Below are positions 42,908 through 54,135 of a DNA stretch of 64,000 nt, piece after piece (positions within the stretch are counted from its first letter, which is position 1; the number at the start of each line of letters is the position of its first letter). The notes under the pieces were generated by a model that did no database searches, was not told the origin of the DNA, and was given only the letters and a program-made list of their open reading frames with translations. The stretch is from Paraphaeosphaeria minitans (Eukaryota > Ascomycota > Dothideomycetes > Pleosporales > Didymosphaeriaceae). Location of the stretch: NCBI GenBank assembly GCA_015832175.1, contig WJXW01000005.1, positions 1,798,001-1,862,000 of the forward strand. Direction: 5' to 3'. Both the position numbers and the translations under genes were made by a program.

Positions 42908-44086
42908 ATGGCCGACCATTTCCGCCCTTCGCTCCTATACTCCGTGCCCTCCCGTCTGAGCTCCGAGGCGCCTCCGCAACGCGAAAAAGACCCTAACAAA
43001 CGAAAACACCACCTGCACCGGCATCACCACCACCACCGCTCGTCGCGTCACCATGCAAAAGAGATTGTGCAGTCTGCGTTCCCCTCGCAGCCGCCGACCA
43101 GCTTTGGCGATCTGCTGAAGCAGGCGAAGGAGAGCATCAGCAGCAGTCCGGCGGATAGCATACGTGCGAGCGTTCCTCTTACAGACGGCGCAGCAGACAA
43201 GACAGGGCAAACATATGGAAATGGAGGGCTAGACGTACCGCCGCTACGGAGGCCGGGCCGGCCGGAGGACTTGGTGCGCGAGCAGAGGAGGGTCGAGTTG
43301 CGGGAGGAGTACGTCTCCCTTTCGTCTCCCTAGCAGGGCCTGGGATTCTAACATGGCACACAGCGCGCTCCGCTCCTCGCTGCAGAACCTCAACGAACGG
43401 TCGATGAAGACGTCGCGCCGCCTCGACGACACTTACTACTCCCTCCTCGAACGTGTCGTTACCTGTCGTCAGACTATCGGCAGCCTGCAGGAACTGTCGA
43501 ACCTGACCAACGAGCTGCATCACAACTTCGAGAGCGACACGCAGGAACTGGCGGAAGATGTAGAGGGCCAGTTCGAGGGCTTCGACTTCGAGACGCAGCA
43601 GGAGCAGGTCGCCGCGCTGGAATGCAGGATAAAAGCCGGCAAGGGGAAGGCCGAGGCGCTGAACGCCAGGCTGGCTGACGCGCGGAGCAGAGTGGATAAG
43701 CGGATGAAGCTGGAAGCAGAGCTGGAGGCCAGGAACACGCGTATGGCCTCCTCCACCACGTTTCTCGCATAGCCCTTACTGACCGCCAAACAGGCCATGT
43801 GCGCATCCTCTGGGGCATCATCGGCGCCCTCTTGTCTCTCGTCTTGCTGTCGATCCTATTCCAGCAGCTCCGACCCGTGCATCCGGACACAGGGCACACG
43901 CGTGCGCTGGACTTTGCCTCGCGCAAGCAGATCCTCAACGCGCCGATACCGGACATGGCGAAGGATGCCATCCTGAAGCCGAACAAGGCCAAGGAGCAGC
44001 TGGATGTGCGGATAGAGTTGCCCAGCTCGGGGGCCGATACTGGGTCGCCGGCGGACGATAGTCTGCGTATTTTTGACGAGTTATAG
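42908..44086 (+). CDS. Coiled-coil protein with C-terminal membrane segment, function unknown
   Basis: Exons 42908..43308, 43364..43740 and 43794..44086 give 356 residues. Introns are 55 and 53 nt (GTACGT and GTATGG donors, CTAAC and CTGAC branches). The N-terminus is His/Arg-rich (HHLHRHHHHHRSSRHH) and followed by FGDLLKQAKESISSSPADSI. Residues about 120-258 form a long coiled coil (LQNLNERSMKTSRRLDDTYY, EQVAALECRIKAGKGKAEAL). A single hydrophobic helix (ILWGIIGALLSLVLLSILFQ, about 263-282) precedes a 75-residue tail. The pattern suggests a tethering or scaffold protein on an internal membrane. It looks conserved in filamentous fungi, but I know no function. The transposon relic ends 40 bases upstream, so promoter elements must lie in or beyond it. 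Confidence 0.78.
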
Positions 44087-45797
44087 AGCTTAGACGTCAC
44101 TCCCCTCACCCCGCCGAGAGTCTGCACACGTGTATGTGATCTGACGTGCGTGCATTGCATCTGTAACGACTACGGTAGTCTACCACAGGCTTTGTGTGGA
44201 CGACTCTGTACTTGTCACCCCAGCCACCCTGGACCCAAGAATCCATCTACCGAAGCCGCCACGATGCTTGAAACATTGGAATGATGCTGGAGGCTGATCC
44301 GGGGAAAGTCATTGTGCGGGGAACGCAACACCACTCGACATGGACATCCGTAGATGCGTGATCCGATCGCCTGTCCTAGTTTGCCCGAGCACGAAGACAG
44401 TTTCCGACTGCCTTGAAACGTTTGAGCGTGATTGTTCGCGAAGGCTTCCGAGAGGATAAAGCGGAAATGCAATGTGTAAGGCTGTGGGATATAGGGTTTC
44501 TTGGGACATGGAAGTTGCAAATGGCTGTTCCCAAGGTTTGTGTTGGTGCAATCAAGGCTGAGTGTATTTGACGGCAGATGTCTTCTCTCATCCGCCGAGC
44601 CAGCTCCTGTTCGTAACGCATGATGATGCACAATGCGAAACAGCTGTCACGAGCCATCTGGCAACACGATGAATTCGGCGTTGCTGCAGGCAAAGCAAGT
44701 GTGCATGGGCGATGATTCGCTGCCACCCGACATGTTCCGTAGCGTCCGGGCTGGAATTGGAAAACGAGCTATTATTCGGGAGCTTGCGAACGGATGGGCC
44801 TGGCGCTGGCTCTGGAGCTGGCACCATGGCAGGGCGGTGTATATTGACACACGGCAGCATTGCCATTGTGGGATGTTGCACGGCGTCGACGTTGTTGCCA
44901 GCGTCGTCGGAGGCGGCTTGCGGGTCGTTGTCCGGTGTAGGTATATCTATAGTATACAGGTACTGTGTAGGAGGTATCTAGCAGAGTGACTGAGGGGAGG
45001 CTCACGGCTCTCGGCCGCGCGCTAACGTGTGGCACTTCGCGTCCGTGGTGGGCTTGTTCCGCCATGGAGAACAGCCTTCGATGTCTTCGATGTCGCTAAG
45101 AGATGGAGAAGAAGAACGGCGTGGGCTTGAATCTCGACGATGCCCAAAGGCAGGCCGCGTGGGCTGCTCCTTTTCTCGGCTGGACAAGTGGAGCTGCTGG
45201 CGTGGGCGAGGTCAATTCCATCCCTCACTTGCTCCAGGGGACACGCCCCAAAAAAAGTGAACTTCAGCCTGCGCCCCTGCCATCAACCCTCTATCTACCT
45301 AGTAGGATCCCTGCGCCCAACAAGAATGTCCAGGTCCGCGTTGCCGCCGCACCAGCTCGTCAATCTTGCGGCCTCCTATCTGCCTAGTTATCTGCCTAGT
45401 CGCGACAGCGCACACATCTCTCCTAAACCGTGAACCACCTCTTCGCCTTTCCACCACTTTAGCATCTACCCCCTCCGAAGCCCGCCTTTCCACTACTTTA
45501 GTACCCCTTCCGAGGCCCGCCTTCACATAACCCCAGCGCCTCTTCGAAGCCGTCGCGGTGCGCACAAGTGCAGCACGCGATCACCATACCTCCAGCTACC
45601 ATCCATCCAGTCTAGCCCACCGCGACGACGTCATTGAGCGTTCGCACCTCGAACTACCGATCCTAGTGGCAGGCATTCACATGAAGGCAGCTGTCGCAGT
45701 TCCGACCCGCTTGCCAGCTTCCGCGGGTTCGAAAGACATCTGCTGTGGTCACTGTTTCCTCCCGACAGCGACGTGTGGTGAGCCACGTACGGATACC

Positions 45798-45926
45798 AAC
45801 CAGCCCACGTTCGCCGCTTCCAAACCGACCAGGACACAGCAACCAGCCCATGTTCGCCGCTTCCAAATCGACCAAGACACAGCAACCAGCCCATGTTCGC
45901 CGCTTCCCAGTTGACCAAGATACAGC
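45798..45926 (+). repeat. 43-bp minisatellite, three copies
   Basis: Units start at 45798, 45841 and 45884, each containing AACCAGCCCATGTTCGCCGC then TTCCAAATCGACCAAGACAC. Units 1 and 2 differ at a few positions and unit 3 is more diverged. Confidence 0.92.
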
Positions 45927-46083
45927 AACCACGACCGCCCTCGCACCTTCCGCCCATCGAATCGTTTTTCGCACCGAACCCGAATACACCTGGTACAGGC
46001 CTGACGGGACGAACCAGGTTCTTCTTATCAGCATCCCCAAGCACAACAACGGGGCGTCTGCACTGCACATTGAAGTGCCTACT

Positions 46084-46190
46084 TCCTTGGTACCCATTAC
46101 AGTACTGCCTTGGTACCCATTGAAGTACTGCCTTGGTACCCATTGAAGTGCTGCCTTGGTACCCATTGAAGTACTCTCTTGGTACCCATT
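46084..46190 (+). repeat. 23-bp minisatellite, about five copies
   Basis: Units of CCTTGGTACCCATTGAAGTA plus CTG with single-base variants. The last copy is incomplete. Confidence 0.92.
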
Positions 46191-46442
46191 GGGCGTCACA
46201 AGCCTTCCCGCGGGAAGCGCTGCCGCGGGAGCTATTCGCGTTCCATCGCCGGTATTTCCCGAACCTCCATTTCCCCGCAATTAGGGAATCCTGCATCCTC
46301 CGGTTGAACGCTAGTCCTCGCCGTAAAATAGGTAGGTAGTCTTGCGAAAGGAACGTAGTGTAGTGGACACGCCTATCGATCCCCGCGCCAGGTCGCATAG
46401 CATGAGAATAAGGAGGACAGAGTCAGGAAGCTTATCTCAACT

Positions 46443-48734
46443 ATGGCAGCCACCATGCCCCCGAGACAGTTCAATGTCGAACCTATCGAGACGACAACAA
46501 AATCTTCCAAGGAGATGCGCGAGGGTGCAGACGGTCCCAAACGTTCCCGCTTCACTATCCAGCCAGTCGAAACGACCACGAGGACGAACCGTCGGCTCCC
46601 CATTGAGGCCATCGAGGCTACGACGAGGTCCTCCAAACATACGCCTGAACACGACAAGGAGGGTCCGAAACGTCCAGCAAAGTTCACGCCAGAGCCCGTA
46701 GAAACTTCACACAAGACCAATCGCCGATTTGCCCCTGAGCCCATCGAAACGACGACCAGGTCGTCCAGGGATCAGCCTTGTACGGAAGTCGAGGAACCCA
46801 AACCACGACGGAAATTCGCACCTGAGCCTGTAGAAACAACGAAAAAGACGAACCGTCGGTTTGCCACACAGCCTATAGAACATTCAGAAAAGAAAAGCCG
46901 CAAGAAGTCTACAGATGAGCCAGACAACCAGACCTCAAAGCCAAGAAAGTTTGCTATTGAACCTGTAGAGACGAGTGCGAAGACGAACCGACGGTTTGCA
47001 CCAGAACCCGTCGAGGCGTCTGTAAGAAGCAGTCGGAAGAAATTCGCGAATGACTGGGAAAGTGAGACGGCAAAACCAAGGACAAAGTTCGCACCCGAAC
47101 CGGTAGAAACCTCGACGAAAACCAACCGTGGTAGCAGGAAGAAATTTGCAGAAGAATGGGAGAGCCAAACAAGCACTAAGAAGCAAGAGAAGAAGCCCCG
47201 CAAGTTTGCGCCCGAACTCCTAGGGACCGCATCACGGTCACGCCGCGCTCCAGAAGAACGACCGTCTCTCCGCCGACTCGAGAAGCTGAAGACGTCCCCC
47301 CAGCATGATATCACCGGCACGCCACCTAACGTACCGTTTGACTTTTCACAGAACCCTCTCTTTTTGGAAATCCAGCGCGCAACATCACCACTCAACCAGC
47401 GGCGAATGCCGAAGTGTCGACCTTCACATCATTGCTTCTACGTCCCAGATCTTGATCCTATAGAATCTTCTGAGTCTGAGGGCGAGACCCCATCACCTTT
47501 TAACTACCCCTGCCGGGCCTATTGCTACGAGAAACACTCATACAAAGAGCCCACACGAATGCGAGAGAGTGTCGACGAGCAGACCTCTGGATACCTACTC
47601 GAACTAGCGGCGAAGGCCGTGGAAAAACAATTGCGCGAACAAGAAATGGCAGCATTTCCAAACGGCAACTACTACGAGCACGTCGACCACTTTGTGGATG
47701 CGGATGATGAGTCGACAGATTCGTCAAAACCTGGTAGTACTACCTTCAGTGAAGTCAACTGGGGTTTGAAGGCCATGCACCAGCACAGAGAAGAGCAGGA
47801 AAACCAGGAGCCGACTTCGGGCATTAGCCCGAAATCGCTCTTCAAGCCAAGCCCTTGGGCCAACGTTGCGGCTGGTATCAAGACCGAGAAAGACATCATC
47901 GGGTATCAGAAGAACGAGGAAATTGAACGAATGCGGAGAGACGCTCGACCGCCGATGCTCGGCAAGGACATCAAATTCCCTCGATGCGCATCGCCCGAAC
48001 CAGCTCGGTTCGACACCACGCAAGGCTGCGACGCCGTCAAGATAGCAATGTGCTATCTCTCAGAGCAGGCGCAACAAGCCGAGAAATCCGAGAAAGGCGA
48101 GAGCCTCTGGTGCGGGCAAGGCAATGGTAAAAACCTCAGCCGCGTCTCTTCGCTTTGGTCCGTAGCCAGCAGCAATCACGAGAAGAAGGAGAAGGAAGGT
48201 CTCTGGGCCGGTTGCTGCGTTAAGGACGAGGCACCCAAAGGTCCCACCGGCATCCTCACCCCGCGTGTCGAAAGAGAAGATCTCCTCTCGCCATGCCCGA
48301 CCCCGTCTCGCGGGTCTCTCCTTCCGCCCACGCCCCCAGCCTCAAACGCCGACTTTGCCTGCATCGACGAAAAACTCACCTTTGCGCTCTCCATTGAGGA
48401 GGACTACGGCGACGACTTCGTCACGCAAGTCTACAACTACCTCTCGCTGGGCTACCCCTCCATGGCACAGCCCTTTGACGACGACCTTTCACGCATCTCC
48501 AACATCCCAATCTCTGACCTGCGGCAAGACGACCACCTCGCCGAGTCAAAGGGCTACATCCGCCTGGGCGCAGACGGAAACCTCACAGACGCAGAGATCA
48601 CCGAGGAGAGCTGCATGCGGTGGCGCGCGCTGCGGGTGTACATCCGCGAGTGGGCGAAGCAGCATCCAAACATGGCGGGCGACGGCCTCGGGGGCGCGGG
48701 CATCGCGGTCCGGAAGGGCAGCTGGGCTGTCTGA
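46443..48734 (+). CDS. Fungal protein with eleven 15-residue repeats, function unknown
   Basis: Single-exon frame of 763 residues starting MAATMPPRQFNVEPIETTTK; a second ATG lies at codon 5. Residues about 8-262 hold eleven copies of the motif [KR]-F-x-[PI]-E-P-[VI]-E-T-x-x-[KR]-[TS]-[NS]-[RK], with spacers, often in pairs where a KTNR unit abuts an SSR unit. The middle is polar, with NPLFLEIQRATSPLNQRRMP, an acidic SSESEGE patch, and PWANVAAGIKTEKDIIGYQK. The C-terminal 130 residues (IDEKLTFALSIEEDYGDDFV, VYNYLSLGYPSMAQPFDDDL, RWRALRVYIREWAKQHPNM) look folded and conserved. No signal peptide or membrane helix. I do not recognise a catalytic domain; a scaffold role is a guess. Confidence 0.8.
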   Translation: MAATMPPRQFNVEPIETTTKSSKEMREGADGPKRSRFTIQPVETTTRTNRRLPIEAIEATTRSSKHTPEHDKEGPKRPAKFTPEPVETSHKTNRRFAPEPIETTTRSSRDQPCTEVEEPKPRRKFAPEPVETTKKTNRRFATQPIEHSEKKSRKKSTDEPDNQTSKPRKFAIEPVETSAKTNRRFAPEPVEASVRSSRKKFANDWESETAKPRTKFAPEPVETSTKTNRGSRKKFAEEWESQTSTKKQEKKPRKFAPELLGTASRSRRAPEERPSLRRLEKLKTSPQHDITGTPPNVPFDFSQNPLFLEIQRATSPLNQRRMPKCRPSHHCFYVPDLDPIESSESEGETPSPFNYPCRAYCYEKHSYKEPTRMRESVDEQTSGYLLELAAKAVEKQLREQEMAAFPNGNYYEHVDHFVDADDESTDSSKPGSTTFSEVNWGLKAMHQHREEQENQEPTSGISPKSLFKPSPWANVAAGIKTEKDIIGYQKNEEIERMRRDARPPMLGKDIKFPRCASPEPARFDTTQGCDAVKIAMCYLSEQAQQAEKSEKGESLWCGQGNGKNLSRVSSLWSVASSNHEKKEKEGLWAGCCVKDEAPKGPTGILTPRVEREDLLSPCPTPSRGSLLPPTPPASNADFACIDEKLTFALSIEEDYGDDFVTQVYNYLSLGYPSMAQPFDDDLSRISNIPISDLRQDDHLAESKGYIRLGADGNLTDAEITEESCMRWRALRVYIREWAKQHPNMAGDGLGGAGIAVRKGSWAV

Positions 48735-51380
48735 TGAGTTTTCTTTTTCGTCGTCTCTCCTAGGGTTTGGCCATTGGATTGGACTGGATTGCGAGTGTCA
48801 TTTAGCGTGCATTTGAGCGGATTCTACGGCGTCATCGGATACACATGCATTTGCGCGGGGCTTTTTTTTGGGGGAGGGGATTAGACTCGATTGCGTTGTT
48901 CAAATTGTAGGGGCTTCGACCGTTCGTCTAAAGAGTCTTTGCAATGGATGAGAAGCGGCTTAGGTCGCGTGCTTGTTCCCCACACCCTACCGTGACCATG
49001 CACGATGATCTATCGTATGAACGAGTTTACAAAAGTATGGCAGAGTAAAAGGCAGGACGAGGGAAGCCTACATACGCATCTTTTTTCCTTTCATGTCAAT
49101 CCACTGCAATTTGCCCTTGCTGGGATTACTTGCGAGGCCCTCATGCGAATGCCTACCTACGGTATCCCCGACTGCAACTACGAAAACCGATTCCTCCAAC
49201 CTAACGTACATATTCCCATCTCAACGCACAACCAACGTATCTGCTCATCAGGATGGCTGCGGACGACCTCGGCACGGGGCTTTTTCTCCACATAGGTAGG
49301 GTAGCATCGCATCTCGCTCAGGTCCAACCTCGTTCATACCTTTTTTCCCCTCCTCCGCATGCAAGTGCATGTGGATCGCTACTGAAGTGAAGATTTAGGT
49401 GCCGTGAGCGCACGGTTGTGCTTCCGGAAAGCAGGATTGAGTCTTTTTCTATGGCGTTTGTGGGAGTAGCACGATATTACGCTGTAGGTCTGGCGTGTTT
49501 GATTGGGACAGGACAGGGGGGTGCGATTGAGTTTGATTGATTGGTTGGAGGTTTTGGGATGGTGAGGAGTAGGGAGATGAGGATGTTCGGCTATGACGCT
49601 GATGAAGCGATGGGAATGTTCGGTGATGACGTCGATGGAGATTGGAGAAACTGCAGACGGTGAGGAAGGTGACTTTGGGAATGGTACTGACAAAGACGGA
49701 GCCGACGAGTTCGCAGACATGCTAGAGGTCCTTTTGCCAGACCTACTGCCAAACATTGGAAGTTCTAAGTTCTACCTGAAAGACGCGGTTGAATGGTCTG
49801 GGAGCGCACTTGCATTCAAATAACCAGAGCACCGTTCAGATCTTTGAGACGGGTGGCCGTCAGAGCAGGTATGTGTAAACCGAAGACCTCACGGCTATTC
49901 GTTTCTTGAAACACTGAAGGACTTCCGCCAATTTATATTCTATCCATGTAGGCACCATTTCCCCATTCAATGAAATGTGGCGAGGAGCTAACATAAATGA
50001 TCCCGAAGCGCATTGGACACGCCAGCTCCCCAGAGATGGCGATGTGTCGTCGCACAGCACTCAATGCAATAGCACTACCACCAGCAAAATCAGCTTTCCC
50101 TCATTCGTATTCGGATTCTATACGTACTCCGGCATTAAGATGATCATAAGAGCCTGACCCAAGCTTGAAGCTTTCCGTTTTGCGCAAGACTCACAGAATG
50201 GCGACCCACCTTCTCTCTTACGTTTGGACAAAGTACTCGAGCTAAAAGTGCAGCGAGTCTGACATGGTTATGTGAGGTATGTATGTATACACGCGTCTGA
50301 GGCAGTGTGGTGACGCCAGCATTTCTGATAGGTGAAGAGATCATCCGGTAGTCTGCACTAAGATTCTATAGGCACGTAAGTCTAAATTTAACTGTTAACC
50401 ACTGTAGTCAGTCGCCAAGCCGAGAAAGCTTTCTGTCTCTAATTCATATCAGGATGCCACGGTCCGAAAATCAAGATTTTGGCACATGGTCGAATTCATG
50501 TACTCCTTATTGCCGTGGCTTCCAAAGGCTTACCGAAAGGCTAACGACTGGGTCAGAATTCTATATGGCGGACATCGTCAGATGCTGCGGCTCAAGCTAT
50601 GAGCTCCACCACTATGTGCGTCTTGCGTTACCTGTTGGGTAGGTTGCTTCGGCTGTTTACTACTCGTGCTGATGATACTAGAACTAATGCGCATCAAACC
50701 ATCCCAAGTTATTCCTCGTCGTGCTATGCTATATTCGGATTTGATGTGATACTAAAGGTTAAACGAGCTCTAGACCCATGCCCTTCGAATCATCGCCCTC
50801 AACACAGCGTATGAGTTCGACACAACAAGTTCTGATTCTGCCTCGCCTTCTCTAGCCTTGTCTCCTCCTTTGTCATTCTCCTTGTCATCCCACTCGATCT
50901 CTAACTTTTGGCAGTGATACTCAAGCACTGCCGGGTCCCTACAGGGTGCATGATTCTATTATCGGGTGGATCTCCCACTAAGAAAGTCGCGACACACGGG
51001 TGGCGCGAAGATGTCGAGGCGAGGGAATAGGCATACAATGACCACACCGCACCAAGCATTGTGCTACTATGCGTGTACTTCCAGTGCCTTTGCATAGCTA
51101 TACAGTCTTTTAGAAGATTATTCTAAATTTCAGTTGGTCAACCGCCGGCGGCAAACGCTTGAAGGTTTCGCGCCTGACGAGTGAATGAACCACCTAAATA
51201 TCAATAAGTGGGGCGTACCTGCCAATTGCGTAAAAACAGGATCTCCAGGTGAACAGGGGTCAACAACAATTTGAGCGTAGCGCGGCATAAATGTGCGGTG
51301 TTGTTGTTGAAAGCGTTGTTCGCACCTATGCTCCAACACAGCGATGCCTATCATACAAACGGCTCGCATACTTTCTTGCA
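48735..51380. other. Intergenic region
   Basis: 2.6 kb. A frame at 49379..49756 (minus) and its plus-strand counterpart arise partly from a local duplication around 49583..49650 (GGGAATGTTCGGTGATGACG and a diverged copy) and are not called. A decayed coding relic lies at 50771..50935. Nothing else is supported. Confidence 0.45.
50771..50935 (-). pseudogene. Decayed coding relic, related to the one at 53.2 kb
   Basis: On the minus strand this stretch reads CRDPAVLEYHCQKLEIEWDD followed by a Lys/Glu/Gly-rich acidic tail and a stop near 50771. The frame closes upstream with stops, so no intact gene remains. The segment D-P-x-V-x-E-x-H-x-x-x-L-E-I-E is shared with the minus-strand frame at 53005..53320. 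The parent family is not identified. Confidence 0.35.
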
Positions 51381-52542
51381 ATGGCGCCAACTCACTCTCA
51401 AGCGATCAAGAATCTGCCCAAAGGCATCGAACTTCCCATGCACCTGGCGCGCAATGCTCCGCGTGGTCTCGAAACGCATGATACCACCACCGCCTCTGGT
51501 GGCAATCCAGCTTCAGAAAATGGCACCGTGCCCACGAGCAGCAGCACATTTGAGGATGGTATTGTGATACCCAGAAGCAGAACTCCGGCAGGCAGCCCAC
51601 GCACCTCATCGCCCGTCACTGGCTCTGTGCTCGCAGCTGACAACCAGGTGAGCCACCACAGAGTTTCGATCATGGACATAAGTTTGCTGATGCACGTAGT
51701 TGAGTACGCAGACTCTCGCTTTTCGCTCGGCCCGAGCTGTATACCATCCTGCTAACGGCAGGGGAAATATCACTAGATCGACGTCGCAAGCTCAGGCGTT
51801 GGTGCCGGTCAAGAAGGTCGATGCTGGACACATCACCAAGAAGGCCCCCGCTCAGAAGGAGACGAAGAAGATGCGGCCCATCAAGAGCACCGATGAGTCT
51901 CGGGAGGAGCTCGCAAACGCCGAGACCCCATCCATCAAGGAGCAGCAATTCCGCACGTTGATGAATGCGCAGATGCTCTACAAGGCCGCTCTGCCGAGCC
52001 TGGCCCATGAGGACTTGTTGCACTTGAAAGAGTGGCAACAGAATAGCGATACATACTCAGGACATCTCAGCACCGACAACTATACCCTCGCTGGCGCTCT
52101 GAAGCTGCACGACCTACAGACGAAGAGGGGCAGCAGGCTGGAAAAGAAGGTCTGGGCGCTGGAAGACGAGCTGGAAGAGAATGAAAGAGAATTGGCGGAC
52201 GCCGATTGGAGGGCGTCAAGCGCCGAGTACTTTCACAAGCAGAATGTGCTGAGCTTCCACATCATGAAGAAGAGGCTCGAGGACGTCACGACGCAGAATC
52301 TGCAGCTGCAGGGCCAGATTGGAGCACAGCAGCACCAGCTTGTTGCTCAAGCCGAGCAGTACATGTGTGAGTTGGCAGAGATGGGCCAAAAGCTTGAGCT
52401 AGCCATGGCGGAGAAATGGATCAAGGACGTTGGTGAGGACGACAAGATGGACGTTGATGGAGCGCAGGAAAATTCAGCGGAGGGTCTGTCCTCGTGGAAT
52501 AGGCTGTATCCAACACCATTGTGGGAGGGAACAGCCAGGTAG
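51381..52542 (+). CDS. Coiled-coil protein, function unknown
   Basis: Exons 51381..51647 and 51700..52542 with a 52-nt intron (GTGAGC donor, CTGAT branch, ACGTAG acceptor, phase 0) give 369 residues. An acceptor twelve bases later is also in frame. The first 200 residues are Ser/Thr/Pro-rich (MAPTHSQAIKNLPKGIELPM), then polar with lysine-rich patches. Residues about 235-340 form a long coiled coil (RLEKKVWALEDELEENEREL, VLSFHIMKKRLEDVTTQNLQ, LQGQIGAQQHQLVAQAEQYM). An acidic tail contains DDKMDVDGAQEN. No signal peptide, membrane helix or enzyme motif is seen. Possibly a nuclear or cytoskeletal structural protein, but this is not shown by the sequence. Confidence 0.65.
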
Positions 52543-54135
52543 GGACTGTGAGGAAGGCTGTATGGATGCTCGGATGGAGCATGTGGATTTTTGCACTGCT
52601 GGTCTATGATCTTGGCCGTTGAGTTACTGCACGTTGCATCGTGTACGAATGTCACATGTACGATACTCTCTGATTTCCTACTTGCCCATTGTGACTGAGA
52701 TTTCCTGTGTGATGTACGAAGCGTGGCGATATGCATTGCCCAATTTTGACTTAATCGTTGTGTGAAGCACCTGCATCAGTGATGTGTTATCATGTCACAT
52801 CGGCTATCAGATCTTATGTATACGGTATTGGTGCCAAATGTAGTAGCTTTACTGCATCTTTTAATTTGAGTGTCTTACCTTCCATCTATACTCCTACCCA
52901 ACACCGTGTTGTTTATGGCCTAATGACCTATACATGGCGTAATGCTCGTGTTGTTCATGGCCTAATGCTCTGCTGCACACCATGACATCCATCAACACTC
53001 ATATTCATCCACCATGCATAGCATTGGCATCTTGCCACGCCCCCTCAAATGAAATTGTGAGAATACTGACGCCCGTATCCGCCCGTCTCCTAGAATTCTC
53101 CATCCTTACAGTGCGAGAACCTACAACGTTTATTTTTACACTATGATCCGTACCGACAAGCGGGTCTAGGCTGACCATCTCGTTGCTTCTGGGCATCACC
53201 TCATTCTCTGCTGCAGCGTCGGCGTCTTTCTGCGTGCCATCTTTCTCTTCCTGCTCAATCTCTAGCAGGTGCAAGTGTCTCTCAAAAACCCCGGGATCCT
53301 CGGGATACGAGAACCTGCATTTGCCCTTACATAGGCCTTTGGGGAATTTCCGATAGACATGAGACAGGCGGCCAAGTTATGAAAGTCGTGGTGGAGAATC
53401 AGAAAGACGGCGGGGGCGCGCAGATTATATACACTTGCGACACGCGCTAGTGGACGCTAGTCAACAGTCATGTGAGATCACGTGTAGGTCCGTGTGGTGG
53501 TCGGCAGGTGCCTGCGTGAATGGTGAAGGCGTTTGGAGGGTTTCATGGGCTTCTTCGACCTCGTTCACCGAGAAAGCTGGGCTAACATGTAGAATCAATG
53601 TATTGATATTTTGGCATAATGCATGTTCTGACGTTCCGGACAGGCAGGGTACCTACTCGAGTATGATACCTAGAACAAGTGACCTCTACCTACATGCCGC
53701 TCCACTATACGCACCATTGCCATAGGAACATCTAAGCATATAAATAGACATAACACGGCGATAAGAATACATTTCCATCTTACAGGAGAAGACAATAAAA
53801 CACACTCGTTCGACGTCTATGAATGAAGGGATGTCTCGGGAACGCTAGGCAGTTGCTCACAGGCGCGCTCAAAGTTCGCGCACGTTGATTGGTCGACCGC
53901 AACTACATCTCCTCGCCGCAGTCTCCATCGCACGCGTGAATGTCACGCAGCACGAGAGCGATTTGAATCATAGGGTGACGTAGGTGTCTTGGGATTATAA
54001 ATGGTTGAATGCAACCTGCAATCGCATCGTGAACTAGATCACCGGGTACAAGGGGGATGCGCCTTCCTCTTCTCGCTTGTCTGAGACAGACAACAACCTG
54101 TCGTACCTCACACATACTTTGTTTCCGAACCCCAG
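52543..54135. other. Intergenic region with a coding relic
   Basis: 1.6 kb. Apart from the relic at 53005..53320 it shows short direct repeats near 52905..52985 (GTTTATGGCCTAATG, GTTCATGGCCTAATG) and AT-rich stretches around 53590-53800. No intact gene is supported. Confidence 0.45.
53005..53320 (-). pseudogene. Short coding relic or gene end, paralogous to the one at 50.8 kb
   Basis: The minus-strand frame reads KCRFSYPEDPGVFERHLHLL followed by EIEQEEKDGTQKD and a 60-residue tail to a stop at 53005. The D-P-x-V-x-E-x-H...L-E-I-E block matches the relic at 50771..50935. No start codon, promoter or upstream exon with matching splice signals is evident, so it is treated as the surviving 3' end of a gene. 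A small functional gene cannot be excluded. Confidence 0.35.

Larger units (their letters stand above)
44087..46442. other. Intergenic region with two minisatellites
   Basis: 2.35 kb without a recognisable gene. The long frames between 45600 and 46400 are generated by the 43-bp and 23-bp repeats annotated separately. The final 100 bases are presumed promoter and 5' UTR of the gene at 46443. Confidence 0.5.
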
